Shown here in pieces: positions 54,175-63,281 of a stretch of 64,000 nt of DNA. The notes beneath the pieces are model-generated. The model was not told where the DNA came from and ran no database searches. It was given only the letters and a program-made list of their open reading frames with translations. Both the position numbers and the translations under genes were made by a program. The stretch lies in NCBI RefSeq assembly GCF_903915725.1, contig NZ_CAIWTY010000086.1:124001-188000 (forward strand), given 5' to 3'. This DNA is from an uncultured Rhodopila sp. (GTDB taxonomy: Bacteria; Pseudomonadota; Alphaproteobacteria; Acetobacterales; Acetobacteraceae). Position 1 is the stretch's first letter. Each line of letters starts with the position of its first letter.

Positions 54175-54229
54175 CCTTCCGCAAGCAATGGCGGCGGCTC
54201 TGAGTAAGGCGTAACGACAGGAGGACAGC

Positions 54230-54835
54230 ATGGCTATCGGCTCCTTGCCGCAAACCGGATTTCCGAGCCCGATGAACGCCGAACTGGCGCGGCATTGGTG
54301 GTTGATCGCGCTGCGCGGGGTGATCGCCCTGCTGTTCGGGCTGATCGCGCTGACGGCGCCCGGCGCGGCCCTGCTGTCCCTTGCGTTGATTTTCGGCGCC
54401 TATCTGCTGGTCGACGGCATCGCCGGGTTATACGTGGCCTGGCGCGCCTCACGGGTGCAAGCACCCTGGGGCGCGCTGCTGGGCGAGGCGGTGCTGAACA
54501 TCATCATGGGGCTGATTGCGCTGGTGATGCCCGTCGCGGCCGTCTATGCATTCGTGATCCTGTTATCGATTTGGGCGCTGATCACCGGGGGGCTGATGGT
54601 TGCCGCGGCGTTCCGGCTGCATTCCAGCCACGGCCGCTGGTGGCTGGCGCTGGGCGGGGTCGCTTCCCTGGTCTGGGGCGCCCTTTTGGCCGCGGCGCCG
54701 ATGATCGGCGCGGTGGTGGTGGCATGGTGGCTCGGGATTTACGCGATCATCTTCGGCGCCGCGCTGCTGGCCTGTGCCTGGCGGTTGCGTGCCCAGCGGA
54801 CCGGCGTGTCCGGTAACGGCGCGGTGCGGATCTAG
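54230..54835 (+). CDS. HdeD family membrane protein (DUF308)
   Basis: The 201-residue protein has about six predicted helices and family features HWWLIALRGVIALLFGLIAL and WGALLAAAPMIGAVVVAWWLG. HdeD-type proteins are linked to acid and other stresses in enteric bacteria, though the function in alphaproteobacteria is unproven. It lies 55 bp after the Hsp20 gene on the same strand. Confidence 0.85.
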   Translation: MAIGSLPQTGFPSPMNAELARHWWLIALRGVIALLFGLIALTAPGAALLSLALIFGAYLLVDGIAGLYVAWRASRVQAPWGALLGEAVLNIIMGLIALVMPVAAVYAFVILLSIWALITGGLMVAAAFRLHSSHGRWWLALGGVASLVWGALLAAAPMIGAVVVAWWLGIYAIIFGAALLACAWRLRAQRTGVSGNGAVRI

Positions 54836-54872
54836 CCGCGGGCGCAAGCCGGTTTCGCGAAAGTTCCTGGAC

Positions 54873-56489
54873 ATGACCAAATCGACGCGGGCGGAGCGCC
54901 AGCCCGTAGCCTCTACCACGCGGCCGGGGAACCCTGTCCGGCTGCCCGGAGATTGGCGCCGCTGGCTGTCGGCCGCCGCTGCGCTGCTGGCAGTCATCGG
55001 GAACGCGGCGGTGGCGCAGACTTCAGTACCGCCGGCCGCAACCGACCCGATTGTCGCCGCTGGCCTTTATATGGAGCGCGCCTCCGACTGCATGGCCTGC
55101 CATACCAGGCAAGGCGGCACGCCGTTTGCCGGCGGCCGGGCGATCGGCACCCCGTTCGGCACCCTGTATTCGACAAACATCACGCCCGACCCGGATACCG
55201 GCATCGGCTCCTGGACCGACGATCAGTTCTATGCCGCGCTGCATGACGGCATCGGCCACGGCCTGGGCTACCTCTACCCGGTGATGCCTTACACGTCCTA
55301 CACCAGGATGACGCGTGAGGACGTTCTGGGCATCAAGGCGTACCTGTTCTCGCTGCGCCCGGTCTTTTCGGCGCGCCCGCCGAACGGGCTGTCCTTCCCC
55401 TTCGACATCCGCGACAGCCTGATCGCCTGGCGCGAACTGTTCTTCAGCCCCGGCACTTTCGTTGCAAACCCCAGCCGATCGGCGGAGTGGAACCGCGGCG
55501 CCTATCTGGTCGAAGGTCCCGGCCACTGCGGCGAATGCCACTCGCCGCGCGACCTGCTGGGGGCGACGGAAACCAGCGCCAGCCTGTCCGGCGGCCAGGT
55601 TCAGCAATGGGTGGCGCCGAATATTTCCTCCGATCCGCTCTCTGGAATCGGCCTCCGCTCGATCGCCGACATCGTCACGTTCCTGCACACGGGGACGGAC
55701 AAGCCGCTGGGCGAGGCGTTCGGACCGATGGGCGAGGTGGTGCATGACAGCCTGCGCTACCTGACGGAGCCAGACATCGCGGCGATCGCGGTGTTTCTGA
55801 AGGACGGACCGGACCGTCCGGAAACCGGGCCGGCCGCCGACGCCACGCGCGCGAGCCTGCGCCATGGGCGGGCGCTGTATGTGCAGAACTGCGCGCAATG
55901 CCATCAGGACAACGGCGGCGGCATACAAGGCGTCTTCCCGAATCTCGCGGGCAATGCCGCGGTCACAGCCGATCGGCCTGATGATGTGGCGGCTGCGGTG
56001 CTGAACGGGTTGGTGGCGCCCTCGGGACTGCGGATGCCGGGCTTCGCCGGTGCGCTGACCGATTTGGATATCGCCGACATCGCTAATTATGTCCGCGTGA
56101 GTTGGGGGAACAAGGCTGCTCCGGACGCCAGCATGCAGCTTGTCGCCGGCATCCGCGCGCTGTCCCCCGTCGGCATCGCCGGGTCCGAGGCGGCACGGGC
56201 GTTCGACTGCCCGAAAGTGGGTGGCGCCGCGGTGCCCGGGGCGTTGATCGGTTCGGCCGATGCGCAGCTTTTCGCAGGCTCCGATGATGCCACCAACCGC
56301 ATTCAGGAGATCCTGTCCCAACTGCGTCAGCAGCAGCCGAAGCCGGCGGACGGCTCGCTGGTGAACAGCATGATCGCCGCGATGTGCCCGGCGGTCGCCA
56401 ATTCCAGCGGGTTGAGCAACCAGGAAAAGCGTGCGCGGCTGATGCAACTCAGCCGGATCGTCCTGGAGGATATCCCGGGCCATCGCTGA
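54873..56489 (+). CDS. triheme c-type cytochrome (AdhB/gluconate dehydrogenase cytochrome subunit-like)
   Basis: The 538-residue protein has three heme-binding sites: C73-MAC-H77, C219-GEC-H223 and C340-AQC-H344. An N-terminal hydrophobic stretch (about 30-48) serves as signal/anchor. Such proteins pass electrons from a periplasmic dehydrogenase to ubiquinone in acetic acid bacteria. No dehydrogenase subunit is adjacent. The last 110 residues (from about 430) extend past the usual end with PKVGGAAVPGALIG and a helical tail that matches no motif I know. The ATG at 54873 was chosen as the first with a sensible signal; overlap with the HdeD gene is avoided. Confidence 0.87.
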   Translation: MTKSTRAERQPVASTTRPGNPVRLPGDWRRWLSAAAALLAVIGNAAVAQTSVPPAATDPIVAAGLYMERASDCMACHTRQGGTPFAGGRAIGTPFGTLYSTNITPDPDTGIGSWTDDQFYAALHDGIGHGLGYLYPVMPYTSYTRMTREDVLGIKAYLFSLRPVFSARPPNGLSFPFDIRDSLIAWRELFFSPGTFVANPSRSAEWNRGAYLVEGPGHCGECHSPRDLLGATETSASLSGGQVQQWVAPNISSDPLSGIGLRSIADIVTFLHTGTDKPLGEAFGPMGEVVHDSLRYLTEPDIAAIAVFLKDGPDRPETGPAADATRASLRHGRALYVQNCAQCHQDNGGGIQGVFPNLAGNAAVTADRPDDVAAAVLNGLVAPSGLRMPGFAGALTDLDIADIANYVRVSWGNKAAPDASMQLVAGIRALSPVGIAGSEAARAFDCPKVGGAAVPGALIGSADAQLFAGSDDATNRIQEILSQLRQQQPKPADGSLVNSMIAAMCPAVANSSGLSNQEKRARLMQLSRIVLEDIPGHR

Positions 56490-56563
56490 AGTCGGATCAC
56501 CGGACGAACCCCGGTTCGGCTCGGGAGTTAACGGACGGTGCTTGACCTCACAGGGATATCCTT

Positions 56564-56773
56564 ATGGCCGATCATGTTTATCGGGTGATCGAATTGGCGG
56601 GATCGTCGCAGATCAGCCACGCCGATGCGATCGAGAATGCCATCGCCCGCGCCGCGAAGACCATGCGGAATCTACGCTGGTTCGAAGTGACGCAATTGCG
56701 GGGGGAGATCGAAAATGGTGAAATCCAGCACTACCAGGTGGCGATGAAGGTGGGTTTCACGCTGGAGGATTGA
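56564..56773 (+). CDS. dodecin flavin-binding protein
   Basis: The 69-residue protein is full length: VYRVIELAGSSQISHADAIE, AARAAKTMRNLRWFEV with the aromatic residue that stacks on flavin, and HYQVAMKVGFTLE. Dodecins assemble into twelve-unit shells that store riboflavin or FMN and buffer free flavin. Last in the stress cluster. Confidence 0.93.
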   Translation: MADHVYRVIELAGSSQISHADAIENAIARAAKTMRNLRWFEVTQLRGEIENGEIQHYQVAMKVGFTLED

Positions 56774-56799
56774 CGCGGTGCCCCGGCAGATGCTGCGGC

Positions 56800-57573
56800 C
56801 TATCCCGCGAACCGCGGCAGATGCTCCGCCAACCCGGCATATGCCTCGTCATCCGTCCGGTCGTAACGCAACGGCGTAACGACGATCTTCCCGGCCTTGA
56901 GCGCGCTGTAGTCGCTCTCCGGCCCCTGGGGGATATTGCCGCGCCGGAAGTTCAACCAGTGATACTCCATGCCGCGCGGATCGATGCGGGTTTCCACGTC
57001 CATGCCGGCGACGAGGCCCTCGCCCTGCCGCGCCAGCGTCATCGGACCGGCCTGCGCCGCTTGTATCGGCGGGAAGTTGACGTTCAGCACGGCACCCTTG
57101 CCCCACCCTATGGCGAGCAGCCGGAGCACCGTTTCGACCCCGAGGCTGCGCGCCGTGTCCCAGGGAACGGCATCCCGCTTCGAGAACGCCTGGCTCAGCG
57201 CCAGTGCCGGCACGCCCAGCATCATCGCCGTCATCGCGCCGCCGACGGTGCCTGAGAACACCGTCTCCAGCCCCAGGTTCAGGCCGCGGTTGACGCCCGA
57301 CAGCACGAGTTGCGGCGGCGCGTCCTTCATGATGTGGCACAACCCCAGCGCGGCGCAGTCGCCCGGCGTCCCGGTGACGCCGAAGCGGCGCTCCCCGCGC
57401 ACGCTGATTCGCAGCGCGTGGTGCAGGCTGATGGCGTGGGACTGGCCGCTCTGGTCGTGCTCGGGTGCGACGATCCAGACTTCCCGCGCGATCTGCGCAG
57501 CGATCTCCTCCAGCACCTGCATGCCGGGCGCGTCGATCCCGTCGTCGTTGGTGAGCATGACCCGATCAAGCAC
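56800..57573 (-). CDS. surE: 5'-nucleotidase SurE
   Basis: The 257-residue metal-dependent phosphatase removes phosphate from nucleoside monophosphates and short polyphosphate. It opens LTNDDGIDAPGM with the metal-binding Asp pair, SGQSHAISL, and LSGVNRGLNLG with the conserved Asn. GTG at 57573 is preferred over the ATG at 57558 because AAGGAG lies 8 nt upstream and the N-terminus then has the usual length. Confidence 0.9.
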   Translation of the reverse strand: MLDRVMLTNDDGIDAPGMQVLEEIAAQIAREVWIVAPEHDQSGQSHAISLHHALRISVRGERRFGVTGTPGDCAALGLCHIMKDAPPQLVLSGVNRGLNLGLETVFSGTVGGAMTAMMLGVPALALSQAFSKRDAVPWDTARSLGVETVLRLLAIGWGKGAVLNVNFPPIQAAQAGPMTLARQGEGLVAGMDVETRIDPRGMEYHWLNFRRGNIPQGPESDYSALKAGKIVVTPLRYDRTDDEAYAGLAEHLPRFAG

Positions 57574-57838
57574 CCTGCGCACTCCTTTTTGCCGAACCCT
57601 GTTTGGCCCGGTTGCGCCGCGCCGGGCAAGAGGCGGAGCATCGGCCAAACGCGCATGAGGTTGTCTCATGCAGCTACCGTCAAAGCGCGACGACGCGGAA
57701 AAGGTGATGGGCCACGCGATTATGCATTGGTTAAAGTGACCGCGGACATAGCGCGTCCGGCCAATCTGTCCGGAAAAACGGTCCTTCGTGTAAACCATCT
57801 CCGGAGGCAGCGCGCCGCCGGAATTTCGGAGAGACCCG

Positions 57839-58678
57839 ATGCTGATCTGCCAGATGACCGACCTGCATGTGCGCCCGCGCGGAGTCGCCTGCAACCGCGT
57901 GTCGGAAACCAACATGCTGACCGAGCGTGCCTGCCGCGTCATTGCGAACTTCAGGCCGCGGCCTGACGTCCTGCTCATCACCGGCGATCTCACCGAGTGC
58001 GGCATGCCAGCCGAGTACGATAATCTGGCTGACATCCTGAAGCGGACCATTCCGATTCCGATCTATGTCATTCCGGGAAATCACGATCGCCGGGAGAATC
58101 TGCGCGCCCGCCTCGCTCACCTGCCGCTCATCGGCTGCGATCCGGATTTCGTGCAGTATGTCGTCGAGGAGTATCCGGTCCGCGTGGTCATGCTCGATAC
58201 AGTCGTTCCGGGTGAGGCGCACGGCGCATTGTCCGATGCGCAACTGGAATGGCTGGACCGTGCGCTGGGGGCGCAACCGTCGAAGCCGACGCTGGTGGCG
58301 ATGCATCATCCGCCATTCGCGACCGGCATCCCCCATATGGACGGCATCGCGCTGCGGCAGCCGGAACGTTTCCGCGCGGTCATTGCGCGGCATGCGCAGG
58401 TCGAGCGGATCATCTGCGGGCACCATCACCGGCCGATCGTCGGGCGATGTGCGCATGCGATTGCATCCATTTCGCCCTCGGTGGCGCATCAGGTGGAGTT
58501 GTCGTTCGATCCAGCCGACAGCGGCGCGTTCAATTTCGAGCCGCCGGCCGTACAGATGCATGCATGGGACACGGCAAGCGGTTTCGTGTCGCACACGGTC
58601 TATACGGGCGACTACCGGGGTCCGTTCCCGTTCCTCACCGAACCGGATTACCCGGGGACGCAATCGCAACCAAAGTAA
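57839..58678 (+). CDS. CpdA-like metallophosphoesterase
   Basis: The 279-residue calcineurin-type enzyme has the five metal motifs in order: MTDLHV, ITGDLTE, PGNHDRR, MHHPPF and GHHHRP. This is the layout of cAMP phosphodiesterase CpdA and its relatives. Cytosolic; the natural substrate is not certain. The GAGAGA stretch before the start ATG is the binding site. It is followed 90 bp later by the GHKL-like gene. Confidence 0.85.
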   Translation: MLICQMTDLHVRPRGVACNRVSETNMLTERACRVIANFRPRPDVLLITGDLTECGMPAEYDNLADILKRTIPIPIYVIPGNHDRRENLRARLAHLPLIGCDPDFVQYVVEEYPVRVVMLDTVVPGEAHGALSDAQLEWLDRALGAQPSKPTLVAMHHPPFATGIPHMDGIALRQPERFRAVIARHAQVERIICGHHHRPIVGRCAHAIASISPSVAHQVELSFDPADSGAFNFEPPAVQMHAWDTASGFVSHTVYTGDYRGPFPFLTEPDYPGTQSQPK

Positions 58679-58768
58679 AACTATAGCTACCGTCTAACAC
58701 GCGCTCTTGTTTACCTTTTATTAGGACTTGGGAGATAGATATCGAAATCGAATTTCGGAACGCGCATC

Positions 58769-59374
58769 GTGCCAACAATTTGGATGTCTTATCTCATAGC
58801 GGGTACCGCCGCATCAGCGCTTTTCGTCGCCGCGGGCTGGCGCAGCCGCCAGGCCGCCGGCCCGTCGGCGCTGCATGGCCGGTTCGGACTGGGCATGCAT
58901 GTCGCATTGACGGACGATTTGGCCTACCCGGCGGAACGCGGCAACGGCCAACGCGACGACGTTTCGGCGGCGGTCTACATGGCGCTGGCACGGCTTTCCT
59001 CCGTTATCGCCAGCCAGTCCGTCAAGATCGATGTCGCGGTGCGGCCTGGACTGAAGGTTCTCATGCGGCCTGCCAGCCTGGTTGATACGATAGAGGAACT
59101 TCTGGCCGCCGCCGTGCAATTCGCCCCGGCCAGCCGCATGCTGCTCACCGCCGTGGCCGATGGCGATCGGGTGCAGATCAACGTCACCGACGACATGCCA
59201 TGCGGCGACGCTGTCGCCCGGCTCGGCCGCATCCGAACGCTGACGGAGCGCGTGGCGATGCGCGGCGATTCACTGGTGCTCGACGTTCGCCCGCAGGAGG
59301 GCACCACCATGTCGCTGCGCCTTGCCGGCGGGTTCGATGCGTCTACGCAAACACCAGAGTTCGATGCGGACTGA
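58769..59374 (+). CDS. membrane-anchored GHKL-like protein without kinase domains
   Basis: The 201-residue protein has an N-terminal membrane segment (about 7-24, SYLIAGTAASALFVAAGW), a helix pair (VSAAVYMALARLSSVIASQS) and a degenerate ATPase-like half: the N-box position reads EELLAAAVQFAP and a later VAMRGDSLVLDVRPQEGTTMSLRL mimics the end of a histidine-kinase domain. Catalytic asparagine, DxGxG and G2 motifs are missing, and there is no phosphoacceptor histidine motif. The overall shape recalls phosphotransfer proteins such as ChpT. GTG start at 58769 (GGAA upstream) or ATG at 58784. Function unknown. Confidence 0.6.
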   Translation: MPTIWMSYLIAGTAASALFVAAGWRSRQAAGPSALHGRFGLGMHVALTDDLAYPAERGNGQRDDVSAAVYMALARLSSVIASQSVKIDVAVRPGLKVLMRPASLVDTIEELLAAAVQFAPASRMLLTAVADGDRVQINVTDDMPCGDAVARLGRIRTLTERVAMRGDSLVLDVRPQEGTTMSLRLAGGFDASTQTPEFDAD

Positions 59375-59380
59375 CGGGGG

Positions 59381-60625
59381 TCAGCTCCGGTAGGAGCCGT
59401 TGATGTCGATGTAGCCATGCGTCAGGTCGCAGGTCCAGGCCGTCGCCTTGCCCTTGCCCAGGCCTATATCGATGGCGATCCCGACCTCCAGGCCCTTCAT
59501 ATGCGCAACGACCGGAGCTTCGTCGTAGCCCGGCACCACTGCGCCGTCCCTGGCCATCCATACGCCGCCCACGCCAATGGACAGCTTGTCGCGGTCCGCC
59601 GGTTCCCCGGACTTGCCGACGGCCATGACGATGCGGCCCCAGTTGGCGTCTTCGCCGGCAATCGCGGTCTTCACCAGCGGGGAGTTCGCCACTGCCATGG
59701 CAATCTTCTTCGCGGACCTGCCGTTGGTGGCGCCGGTGACGTCGATGCGCACCAGCTTTTGCGCGCCCTCGCCGTCGCGGATTACCAGAAGTGCCAGTTC
59801 CAGCAGCAGCTCGTTCAGGGCGCGGGCGAAGTCGGCCAGCATACGATTGCGGGCTGCATTGCCGTCCGGCGGCGGGATGCGCGGATGCTTCACCTGCCCG
59901 GTGGCGATCAGCAGCACGGTATCCGAGGTGGATGTATCCGAATCGACGGTCGTGCAGTTGAAGCTGGCATCGACCCCCTTCTTCAGCATCGTCTGCAAGG
60001 CATCCGCCGGGATTTTGGCGTCGGTGAACACGAAGCACAGCATCGTCGCCATATCCGGCGCGATCATGCCGCTGCCCTTGGCGATGCCGGTGATGCGCAC
60101 CTGAGCGTCGCCAATCTGCGCCACCTTGGTGACCGCCTTGGGAAAGGTGTCGGTGGTCATGATGCCGCGGGCGGCTTTCTCCCAGCCGTCCTCGGTCAGC
60201 GACTGGTGCAGCCCGGGCAGCGCGGCGACCAGCTTTTCATAGGGCATCACCTCGCCGATGACGCCGGTGGAGGCAACGAAGACCTGCTTCGCCGGGCAGT
60301 CCGCCAGCTTCGCCGCCGCCGCCGCGGTAGCGGCGCAGGCGTCCCGCCCGGCCTTGCCGGTGAACACGTTGGCATTGCCGGCGTTGACCACCAGCATCCG
60401 CGCCTTGCCGCCCTTCAGCGACGCGCGGCACCAGTCCACCGGCGCGCCGGGGCATTTGTTGGAGGTGAACACCCCGGCCACCGTGCTGCCGGACGCGACC
60501 TCGATCATCACGACGTCGGTCCGGCCCTGGTAGCGGATTCCCGCCGCGGCGGATGACAAGCGGACCCCCGCCAGCGGGGGCAGGTCCGGCAACGGGACGA
60601 CCAGCGGTGAGACAGCCTCGGCCAT
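59381..60625 (-). CDS. argJ: bifunctional ornithine acetyltransferase / N-acetylglutamate synthase
   Basis: The 414-residue protein is autoproteolytic: the nucleophile Thr194 lies in PDMATMLCF, the site where the chain splits into alpha and beta subunits. STGVIGEVMP and VNAGNANVFTG are further family signatures. It recycles the acetyl group in arginine synthesis and, in bifunctional forms, also makes N-acetylglutamate from acetyl-CoA. It follows the second parvulin gene by 3 bp, so the three are one operon. Confidence 0.93.
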   Translation of the reverse strand: MAEAVSPLVVPLPDLPPLAGVRLSSAAAGIRYQGRTDVVMIEVASGSTVAGVFTSNKCPGAPVDWCRASLKGGKARMLVVNAGNANVFTGKAGRDACAATAAAAAKLADCPAKQVFVASTGVIGEVMPYEKLVAALPGLHQSLTEDGWEKAARGIMTTDTFPKAVTKVAQIGDAQVRITGIAKGSGMIAPDMATMLCFVFTDAKIPADALQTMLKKGVDASFNCTTVDSDTSTSDTVLLIATGQVKHPRIPPPDGNAARNRMLADFARALNELLLELALLVIRDGEGAQKLVRIDVTGATNGRSAKKIAMAVANSPLVKTAIAGEDANWGRIVMAVGKSGEPADRDKLSIGVGGVWMARDGAVVPGYDEAPVVAHMKGLEVGIAIDIGLGKGKATAWTCDLTHGYIDINGSYRS

Positions 60626-60628
60626 GGC

Positions 60629-61522
60629 CTATTTCGCAGCCGGCGGCGGTTCCGCCGTGTCGGTGGCCTTCGCGGGCGAGCCGTCCGGGTTGAACTTCTC
60701 CACTTTCACCGCTCCGCGGACCTGCTTGATTTCAGTTTGAACGGCGGCCTGCACCATGTGCTGGCGCAGCTCCTCCTTTTCCTGGTCAAAGCTCGGCGGC
60801 TGCGAGGTGCGGTGTTCGGTCACCTGGATCACGTGCCAGCCGAACTGGGTCTTCACCGGTTGGGGCGAAACTTCGCCGTCCTTCAGCGAGAAGGCGACGG
60901 CGGAGAATTCCGGCACCATGTCGGCCTTCTTGAAGAAGCCAAGGTCGCCGCCCTGCTGCGCCGCTCCGGGATCTTTGCTGTATTGCTTGGACAACGCGGC
61001 GAAGTCGGCGCCCTTCTTCAGTTCGGCGGTGATCTTCTTGGCCGTCGCTTCGTCCCCGACCAGGATGTGGCGGGCGTGCACCTCGACCTCGCCGGTCTTG
61101 CCGGCATACTCCTGGTCATAGCGGGCCTTCACGGCCTCATCGGTGACCTGCGGGCGCACCACCTTGCTCAGCAGCGCCGATGCCAGCGCCCGCTCCTGCG
61201 CCGCCTGCATGGCGCGCTGAACCTCGGGGTCCTTGTCGAGGCCGGTCCGCTGCGCCTGGATCAGCAGGGCGCGGGCGTCGATCAGTTGCTCCAGCAGCAT
61301 CGGGTAGAGCTGCTGCGGCGGCATGCCACGGGCTTGCGGCGGCAGGCTGGCAGTTGCCTCCTTGACGTCGCTGAGATGAATCGGCTGGCCGTTCACGGTC
61401 GCCAGCACCGGATCGGGTTCCGTTTGTGCCAGGACCGGTCCGGCCGACACCGCGCAAGCCAAAGCCGCGGCGGCAAGCCAACGGGCCGGAAGGCCAATTG
61501 AGCAGTCCGGAAAAAACGTCAT
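60629..61522 (-). CDS. parvulin-type peptidyl-prolyl isomerase, copy 1
   Basis: The 297-residue periplasmic protein has a signal peptide (ARWLAAAALACAVSAGPVLA), an N-terminal SurA-like helical region with PPQQLYPMLLEQLIDAR, and a parvulin domain (about 150-240) with VHARHILV, GGDLGFFKKADMVPEFS and FGWHVIQVTEHR. It assists folding of outer-membrane or exported proteins. The ATG at 61522 gives the signal peptide. Upstream lies a related gene, and argJ follows at 3 bp. Confidence 0.88.
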   Translation of the reverse strand: MTFFPDCSIGLPARWLAAAALACAVSAGPVLAQTEPDPVLATVNGQPIHLSDVKEATASLPPQARGMPPQQLYPMLLEQLIDARALLIQAQRTGLDKDPEVQRAMQAAQERALASALLSKVVRPQVTDEAVKARYDQEYAGKTGEVEVHARHILVGDEATAKKITAELKKGADFAALSKQYSKDPGAAQQGGDLGFFKKADMVPEFSAVAFSLKDGEVSPQPVKTQFGWHVIQVTEHRTSQPPSFDQEKEELRQHMVQAAVQTEIKQVRGAVKVEKFNPDGSPAKATDTAEPPPAAK

Positions 61523-61588
61523 GCTAACCCCTGATGGAATACGGGCGTGCTTATGACCGAAGCTTTGGCGCCTCACAAGGCGCGGCGG

Positions 61589-62602
61589 TCATTCGGCCGG
61601 AGCAGCGCCCGAGCCGCCGATTTTCAGCTTCGGGCCGGTATCCAATGTCGAGCCGTCGAGGTTGAACCGGCGGATCGTCAACTGGGACCTGGCCTGCTCC
61701 ACCGATTGCACCACCGCGGCGGCCAGCAGCTCCTGCTGCAACTGGTCATGGACCTCGGCGTAACTCGGCGGCGCGACCAGGCGCTTTTCCTCCACCTTGA
61801 TGATATGCCAGCCAAATTCGTTCTTGACGGCGTTCGGAGCAACCTGGCCGGGCTGGAGCGAGAACGCCACGTCGGCAAAGCTCGGCCAGACCTGCTCGCG
61901 GCGGAAGAAGCCCAGGTCGCCGCCCTTGGAGCCGTCGGGGTCCTTGCTGATGACTCGCGCGACGGTGGCAAAATCCGCGCCGTTGCGGAGGTCTTCCAGC
62001 ACCTTGCGGGCTTCGCCTTCGGAGGTGACGAGAATATGGCTGGCACGCACTTCCTCGGCGGCCGGCCGGTTGGCAAACTGCCGGTTGTAGCGAGCCAGGA
62101 TGGCTGCCTCGGTGACCTTGGGATTGGCTTCCTGGCTGAGATAGGCACCCTCCAGGATGCGGTCGGTTGCCGCCTGAATTTCCTGCTGCACGTCGGCCCG
62201 GTTTTCCAGGCCGCCGCGCCGCGCCATCGTCACCAGGGCCTCATGATCGACGATGCGGTCGAGCAGAACCGGGTACAGCGTGTCGAACGGCAAACCGCGC
62301 AGGTTCTCCGGCAGCGCCTGGGTGGCCCGGCCGAGTTGGCTGAGATAGATCGGGCGCCCTTCGACAATGGCAATCAGGGGATCTGCCGGAGCTTTCGCCG
62401 GGCGGCCCGCATCGACCTTTGGATCGCCGCCGCGCAGTGCGGTGCCGAGGCCGGCGGGCGGCGTACCCGTGGCGGCAGGCGGTTGCGCCACCGCCGCAGC
62501 CCCGGGAATGAGCAGCGCGGCTGTGCACAGAAGCAGCCCGCAAAGGCGAAACAACGCAGTTCCTGCCCGCCCGCCGATGGGCTGTTCCTGTACAGTCATC
62601 AT
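61589..62602 (-). CDS. parvulin-type peptidyl-prolyl isomerase, copy 2
   Basis: The product of about 337 residues is a relative of the next gene: signal peptide ending AAAVAQPP, LPENLRGLPFDTLYPVLLDR as the helical region, and a parvulin domain with VRASHILV, GGDLGFFRREQVWPSFA and FGWHIIKVEEKR. The two copies share order and motifs but differ widely, so the duplication is old. ATG at 62602/62599 with no strong binding site. First of the operon with copy 1 and argJ. Confidence 0.85.
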   Translation of the reverse strand: MMTVQEQPIGGRAGTALFRLCGLLLCTAALLIPGAAAVAQPPAATGTPPAGLGTALRGGDPKVDAGRPAKAPADPLIAIVEGRPIYLSQLGRATQALPENLRGLPFDTLYPVLLDRIVDHEALVTMARRGGLENRADVQQEIQAATDRILEGAYLSQEANPKVTEAAILARYNRQFANRPAAEEVRASHILVTSEGEARKVLEDLRNGADFATVARVISKDPDGSKGGDLGFFRREQVWPSFADVAFSLQPGQVAPNAVKNEFGWHIIKVEEKRLVAPPSYAEVHDQLQQELLAAAVVQSVEQARSQLTIRRFNLDGSTLDTGPKLKIGGSGAAPAE

Positions 62603-62777
62603 CTTAAGCCGGGCGATGACGGGAAAAAACCGGAGCCGCTCGATCTCCAGGATGTTTTGTTCAGGGTGAGGACGCAATCCAGGCTCCTGCAAGACGAACC
62701 GGCGGCCCGCCGGGTTGCACGGCGCCTGCTATGCCCGGTTGCAACACGCAAAACCAGAAAAAGCGACAACCGCGGCG

Positions 62778-63281
62778 CTACGCCGCAAACAGCGCGAGCA
62801 ATCCCTTGAGCAACTGTTTCGGCGTCGGCGGGCAGCCGCGGATCACCATGTCCACCGGCACCACGGCGGAAACGCCGCCGACAACCGCGTAGCTGCCGGC
62901 GAACATCCCGCCATCGGCGCCGCATTCTCCAACAGCCACAACCCATTTCGGGTCAGGGGTGGCGCGCCAGGTGCGTTCCAGCGCCTCGCGCATGTTCTTC
63001 GTTACCGGTCCGGTCACCAGCAGCACGTCGGCGTGCCGCGGCGACGCCACGAAGCGCAGCCCGTATCGTTCGAGGTCGTTGAAGGCGTTGTTCAGCGCGT
63101 GGATTTCCAGCTCGCAGGCGTTGCAGGAGCCCGCATCCACCTGGCGGATCGACAGGCTGCGGCCGAGCCGCGCCCGTGCCGTCTGGTCCAGGGTGGACGC
63201 CATCGCCGCCAGGTCGGGGTCGAACGCCGGCGGTGCCTCGGTCAGCGGCCGCTTCAGGCCCTGGAGAAGGTGATGCAGCAT
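62778..63281 (-). CDS. HyfI/NuoB-like iron-sulfur subunit
   Basis: The 167-residue protein has four cysteines of the N2-type cluster: SCNACELE (two), GECGADGG and GCPPTP. This is the small subunit of membrane hydrogenase/formate hydrogenlyase-type complexes or complex I. Only this subunit is visible; its ATG overlaps the acyl-CoA dehydrogenase stop by one base (TGATG), which implies coupled translation. Other subunits may lie beyond the right edge. The alternative is a lone redox protein. Confidence 0.85.
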   Translation of the reverse strand: MLHHLLQGLKRPLTEAPPAFDPDLAAMASTLDQTARARLGRSLSIRQVDAGSCNACELEIHALNNAFNDLERYGLRFVASPRHADVLLVTGPVTKNMREALERTWRATPDPKWVVAVGECGADGGMFAGSYAVVGGVSAVVPVDMVIRGCPPTPKQLLKGLLALFAA

